This document shows positions 42,987 to 46,463 of a DNA stretch of 46,463 nucleotides, in pieces. Both the position numbers and the translations under genes were made by a program. This DNA is from Psychrobacter sp. FME13 (GTDB lineage Bacteria > Pseudomonadota > Gammaproteobacteria > Pseudomonadales > Moraxellaceae), in the NCBI RefSeq assembly GCF_014861395.1, contig NZ_RRYV01000011.1:1-46463 (forward strand). The letters run 5' to 3'. Each line of letters opens with the position of its first letter. Position 1 is the stretch's first letter. The notes beneath the pieces are model-generated. The model did no database searches and was not told where the DNA came from. It saw nothing but the letters and a program-made list of their open reading frames with translations.

Positions 42987-44276
42987 GTGATATTACGCCG
43001 CTATATGACCCAACAAGTCGCTTCAACCACTGCTCTAGTATTAGGGTTTTTAGTGGTGATGATGCTAGGTGGTCGTTTGATACGCTACTTTGGTATTGCC
43101 GCAGAAGGTAATCTTGATATCAGCTTATTATTTACCATCATTGGTTATAATTTGCCGTACTTCTTAGAGTTAATTCTGCCTTTAGCATTTTTTATCGCAT
43201 TGATGCTCGTATTTGGGCGCCTGTATGTCGATCAAGAAATGGCTGTTATCAATGCCAGTGGTGTCTCGCGTGGTAAACTTGCTCGTTTGATTACGCCCCT
43301 GATATTGGCCTTGTTTGTCGGTGAAGCTGCATTGTCCATTGTCGGAAAACCGTGGGGGGTGCGTTCATCAGAAGCTGTTTGGCAACAGCAAGCTGTGACT
43401 AGCGCATTTGATTTGATACGTCCAAATGAATTTATCAGTAGTGGCAATTATCATTTGTATGTGGGCAGCTTAAGTGATGATAAAAAACAATTACAAAATG
43501 TGATCCTCATTCAGTCTGAACCTGAAGAAAAGGGCAGTGCTGCTGACAAAGAGGCTATCAATGCTGGTAATACCATTGACCCAGAAACAGCAGAGTCATT
43601 GGGTATACCAGAGCTACCAGCCGCTGTTATAAACTCTAATATCAGCAAAGATACTATCACGCTCGCCACTCGTGCGGAACAAGTAGATACGGGTGATAGC
43701 GGTGTAACCCAGTTGGATTTGTTCCAAGGTCGTCGCTATGAAGTTGGAGCAGGTAGTCTGAAATACAATCAGGTGGGCTTTGATCGCTACCGTATCACTT
43801 TGACTGAGTCATCAGAAGAAGTCGTCACCGAAAACAACATTGAAACGCAAGCAATAGGACCATTATGGCAGGCGGCTACTGGCGGTGCACAAGTAAGTAA
43901 TACCAATACGCTACGTGCAGCACAAGGTGAGCTTGGATATCGTTTTGCTTTACCATGGCTGATGATTATCGCGCCTATGCTGGCCGTACCGCTCGCACAA
44001 GTACGCCCTCGTCAAGGTCGTTGGTTACGCTTATTTCCCTCTATTTTATTATTTGTCAGCTGCGCGTTGGGTATTATTTCACTAAAAAATGCAGTAAGCA
44101 AAGGCAGTGTGAGTGTGTGGGCTTATGCGTGGTTGGTTCTTGGATTCATGGTACTAGCACTTTATATGAATTGGGGAAGTCGCGTACAGCATCGACTGCG
44201 TTTTCGTAAACAACAAAATGCGCCATTAACGGTTATCGATAGTCAAAGCACTGGCTCACAAGGAGGACAGCCTTAA
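42987..44276 (+). CDS. lptF: LPS export ABC transporter permease LptF
   Basis: 429 residues from GTG 42987 (MILRRYMTQQVASTTALVLGFLVVMM). Six membrane helices, three before and three after a periplasmic jellyroll domain. LARLITPLILALFVGEAALSIVGKPWGVRSSE and DLIRPNEFIS in the first part and LPWLMIIAPMLAVPLAQVRPRQGRW in the second are LptF features. It is about 60 residues longer than E. coli LptF; an acidic insert (about 172-205) in the periplasmic domain accounts for most of it. With LptG it forms the membrane part of LptB2FG, which extracts LPS from the inner membrane. Confidence 0.94.
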   Translation: MILRRYMTQQVASTTALVLGFLVVMMLGGRLIRYFGIAAEGNLDISLLFTIIGYNLPYFLELILPLAFFIALMLVFGRLYVDQEMAVINASGVSRGKLARLITPLILALFVGEAALSIVGKPWGVRSSEAVWQQQAVTSAFDLIRPNEFISSGNYHLYVGSLSDDKKQLQNVILIQSEPEEKGSAADKEAINAGNTIDPETAESLGIPELPAAVINSNISKDTITLATRAEQVDTGDSGVTQLDLFQGRRYEVGAGSLKYNQVGFDRYRITLTESSEEVVTENNIETQAIGPLWQAATGGAQVSNTNTLRAAQGELGYRFALPWLMIIAPMLAVPLAQVRPRQGRWLRLFPSILLFVSCALGIISLKNAVSKGSVSVWAYAWLVLGFMVLALYMNWGSRVQHRLRFRKQQNAPLTVIDSQSTGSQGGQP

Positions 44277-45466
44277 TGAGCGCTTTATTCTCTAAGTTGG
44301 TTAAAAAGCCTGCCAACCTAAAAGTTCTTAGCCGTTATGTCAAACGTAATGCATTTTTTGCGATTGTCGGAGCGGTCTTAGGTCTGTGGGCGTTGCAGTT
44401 GGTTTTTTCTTATTTGTCAGAGCTTGACTCACTAGACGACAGTTATACGATGGGGCAGGCAATTAAGTATATTTTTTATCGCTCACCTTATTTTTTAGAG
44501 CAGTTTACGCCAACAGGAGCATTGCTTGGTGCGGTTGTAGGCTTAGGCTTACTCGCTAACAAAAGCGAGCTGGTGGTGATGCGTGCTGCTGGAGTGAGCG
44601 TATATCGCATTGTCGGTTGGGTGTTACAGCCTGCCATGATTTTTGTGTTGCTTGCTTTGGCGATTAACCAGTTCGTCTTACCATACTCTAATCAGTTGGC
44701 AAAAGAGATCAATGATGCCGATAGCCGCGCATTGGTCACATCGGTACGTGGTTATTGGACTGTGCAGCCACGCTTTGAAAATGCTGCTGATGGTAGTACC
44801 ATGTCGGATGGCAGTGATGTGTTATATATTGATTATGCTGATGTTCAAGGCAACATCGGTGAGGTCAAACGCTGGCATTTGGATAATAATGGTAGCTTAC
44901 AAACGGCCATCTATGCAGAAAATGGGCAGTATATTGGTCGTGAACCAGTCGATATGACCATTGATGCACCAAGTGAGCAGTATCGCTATGAGTGGCAGCT
45001 GAATAATATGACCAAACTGAATATCGGTCAGGGGTTTGATAGCAGTCAAGCCATCTCACCCTCTGATACATTGAGCCTACCGTTTGCTCCTGAGTCTGTG
45101 TATTTGCTCACTCGCAAGGCGGAGGACTTGTCATTGACTCAGCTATATGAGCATCGCCAGTTTATGAGTCAACAGGGTCAGCGCTCTTTGAATCATGAGC
45201 TGGCGTTTTGGCAAAAGCTATTATCACCATTTTCTATTTTGTCATTGGTGATTGTCGCCTGTTCATTTGTTTTTGGCTCACTGCGTACGCATAGTTTGGG
45301 CTTGCGTATCGTGGTAGCGCTATTGTTTGGTTTGCTGTTTAGTTATATGCAAGATTTGGTTGGCTTTATCTCGCTCGCTACTGGAGTGTCGCCGCTACTC
45401 ATGGTGCTATTACCCATCATCGGTAGTGCGGCATTGGGTGGATATCTGCTCAAACGGCAGATGTAG
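44276..45466 (+). CDS. lptG: LPS export ABC transporter permease LptG
   Basis: 396 residues. Starts MSALFSKLVKKPANLKVLSRYVKRNAFFAIVGAV; six helices around a periplasmic domain, with the LptG-type QFTPTGALLGAVVGLGLLANKSELVVMRAAGVSVYRI coupling region. The start codon overlaps the lptF stop (TAATG) and AAGGAGG lies upstream inside lptF, so translation is probably coupled. Same complex as LptF. Confidence 0.95.
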   Translation: MSALFSKLVKKPANLKVLSRYVKRNAFFAIVGAVLGLWALQLVFSYLSELDSLDDSYTMGQAIKYIFYRSPYFLEQFTPTGALLGAVVGLGLLANKSELVVMRAAGVSVYRIVGWVLQPAMIFVLLALAINQFVLPYSNQLAKEINDADSRALVTSVRGYWTVQPRFENAADGSTMSDGSDVLYIDYADVQGNIGEVKRWHLDNNGSLQTAIYAENGQYIGREPVDMTIDAPSEQYRYEWQLNNMTKLNIGQGFDSSQAISPSDTLSLPFAPESVYLLTRKAEDLSLTQLYEHRQFMSQQGQRSLNHELAFWQKLLSPFSILSLVIVACSFVFGSLRTHSLGLRIVVALLFGLLFSYMQDLVGFISLATGVSPLLMVLLPIIGSAALGGYLLKRQM

Positions 45467-45486
45467 CCAGATATCATTTACCATAA

Positions 45487-45527
45487 AGAAGCCCGCTAAA
45501 ACACTATGTTTTAGCGGGCTTCTTATT
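45487..45527 (+). terminator. Strong terminator of the lptFG operon
   Basis: A 17-bp stem AAGAAGCCCGCTAAAACA/TGTTTTAGCGGGCTTCTT (45487-45503 with 45507-45523), loop CTA, followed by ATTTTTATC. Confidence 0.92.
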
Positions 45528-45651
45528 TTTATCACTTTCAAAAATTTATACCATTCACAAAAATTAGAGTAGCAAGGAAAAAGAGCGCAAGTACTACGCA
45601 TTGTAAGCTAAGCGATTTTGACACAGCTAATCGTATTTTTGGCGGTTGGTA

Positions 45652-46272
45652 TTAGTCTTTGGTTGCCATGGTAATGGTGTACGTCTTACCTTGCTTGATC
45701 TTATCGCTATTGCCAAATACTTCGGTAAATGAGCGCTTCACAAACTGACGTAGGCCGTTGATAGTAACCACATAAAAGCGACCACCCGTACGCATACGCT
45801 CATAAGCATCAAGGAAGTATAAATAATGCTGCTCTTTGCCCACTTTGGCTGGCAAGTTTGACATCACCAGGCTAAAGTCTTTGTCTTTTGCCACTTGATT
45901 AAAGCCGTTTGATAAATGCACATCGACATTGGTTAGACCGTTTTTTTCACAGTTACGGCATGCGTATTCTACCGCCATAAAGTCTTTATCGATCAGCGTA
46001 TGTTGACCATTCGGACATTCACGTGCTGCCGTCATACCAAGTACGCCATAACCACAGCCCAAATCAATTGAATCATCGTCAGCTTCAAAATCCACATAAT
46101 CAAGCAGCATCAAGCTACCGTCATCGAGCTTTTGCGGTGAAAAAATACCCCACGTGGTCGAAAAATCAAACGGCTTGCCCAATACGTCTTGGCGAAAGTT
46201 AATATCTTCGCGCCAGTGTTCGGCATTTTTTAATAGGTCAGCAGGTGGCTTATGATTTAGTGGGTGGCTCAT
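45652..46272 (-). CDS. Class I SAM-dependent methyltransferase (RsmC/MTS-like)
   Basis: 206 residues. SAM-binding motif SIDLGCGYGVLGM (68-80), HTLIDKDFMAVEYACRN as the second acidic strand, and VMSNLPAKVGKEQH, in which N-L-P-A takes the position of the N-P-P-F motif of N-methyltransferases such as RsmC. WGIFSPQKLDDGS before it matches RsmC/RlmG-type (PGVFSxxxLDxGT). This looks like the C-terminal domain of such an rRNA guanine methyltransferase without the N-terminal duplicate. The NLPA variant makes the substrate uncertain. Confidence 0.85.
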   Translation of the reverse strand: MSHPLNHKPPADLLKNAEHWREDINFRQDVLGKPFDFSTTWGIFSPQKLDDGSLMLLDYVDFEADDDSIDLGCGYGVLGMTAARECPNGQHTLIDKDFMAVEYACRNCEKNGLTNVDVHLSNGFNQVAKDKDFSLVMSNLPAKVGKEQHYLYFLDAYERMRTGGRFYVVTINGLRQFVKRSFTEVFGNSDKIKQGKTYTITMATKD

Positions 46273-46463
46273 AGGATTCTCGGATAATGGGTAAATAAAA
46301 GGCGGTGGTTGCTCAGTTATACAGCGTGCACATCATACGCGTATTGTAGCGAGAAAAGAGGTAGTTTGCAGCTATCTATTGTGGAATTGTATTGTGGGAA
46401 GTCGTTATCGGAGTTTTTCAAGGTAGTTGTCACCATCAAGCTAAATTAAGCGGCTTGTAATCT

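Overview
The window looks like chromosomal DNA of a Psychrobacter species (Moraxellaceae, Gammaproteobacteria). The basis is the gene set (lptFG next to pepA-holC, dnaJ followed by dapB, cbpA-cbpM, mpl, gshA, erpA), a lipase closely resembling the cold-active Lip3 family of Moraxella/Psychrobacter as I remember it, and moderate-GC core genes separated by AT-rich accessory genes. Two exact ParB-type parS palindromes (13063-13078 and 31977-31992) and two near-copies around dnaJ suggest the segment lies in the origin-proximal, ParB-bound part of the chromosome. I saw no rRNA, tRNA or CRISPR array.

Layout. 1-2870 is accessory: the end of an IS3-family element interrupts a DUF2628 gene, followed by a 48-residue basic protein and an unrecognised AT-rich 554-residue protein. 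2876-7955 holds two MDR-type reductases, a small DUF2798 membrane protein, a Lip3-like lipase gene broken by an in-frame amber codon, and a nitronate monooxygenase-like enzyme. 8079-10158 is a one-gene defence insertion: an AIPR-family protein with an N-terminal nuclease-like motif, between a short transposon-like repeat and a strong terminator. 10187-16864 holds housekeeping and moderately conserved genes (DsrE-like, thioesterase, YheT-like hydrolase, YigZ/IMPACT, RsuA, DsbC-like, homocysteine methyltransferase-like). 16986-20243 has a DUF2939 protein, dnaJ and dapB. 20323-32817 has a secretin-like periplasmic protein, a type III-fold decarboxylase, def, a GlsB/YeaQ membrane protein, mpl, an NlpE-like lipoprotein, dsbB, gshA, erpA, an ABC-F ATPase and an RlpA-like protein. 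32986-33901 is a complete IS630-family element. 34240-46272 holds DUF3015, a DUF4105 outer-surface protein, cbpA-cbpM, sstT, pepA-holC, lptF-lptG and a methyltransferase.

Functional links. Thiol/redox and envelope functions recur: DsbC-like isomerase, DsbB, GshA, NlpE-like lipoprotein, LptFG, RlpA-like, Mpl (murein recycling). Protein quality control is represented by DnaJ, CbpA/CbpM and Def. Most genes are single units bounded by clear hairpin terminators; clear operons are cbpA-cbpM, pepA-holC and lptF-lptG.

The most interesting non-coding signal is a family of short elements (two 103-bp copies 94% identical, one 140-bp copy) that begin and end with the same TA-flanked TAGTC termini as the resident IS630 element. 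They look like non-autonomous MITEs of an IS630-type transposase. One of them supplies the leader of the secretin-like gene up to its ribosome binding site. A different 171-bp inverted-repeat element ends exactly at the stop codon of the DUF2798 gene. All functional names come from motif recognition without database searches.
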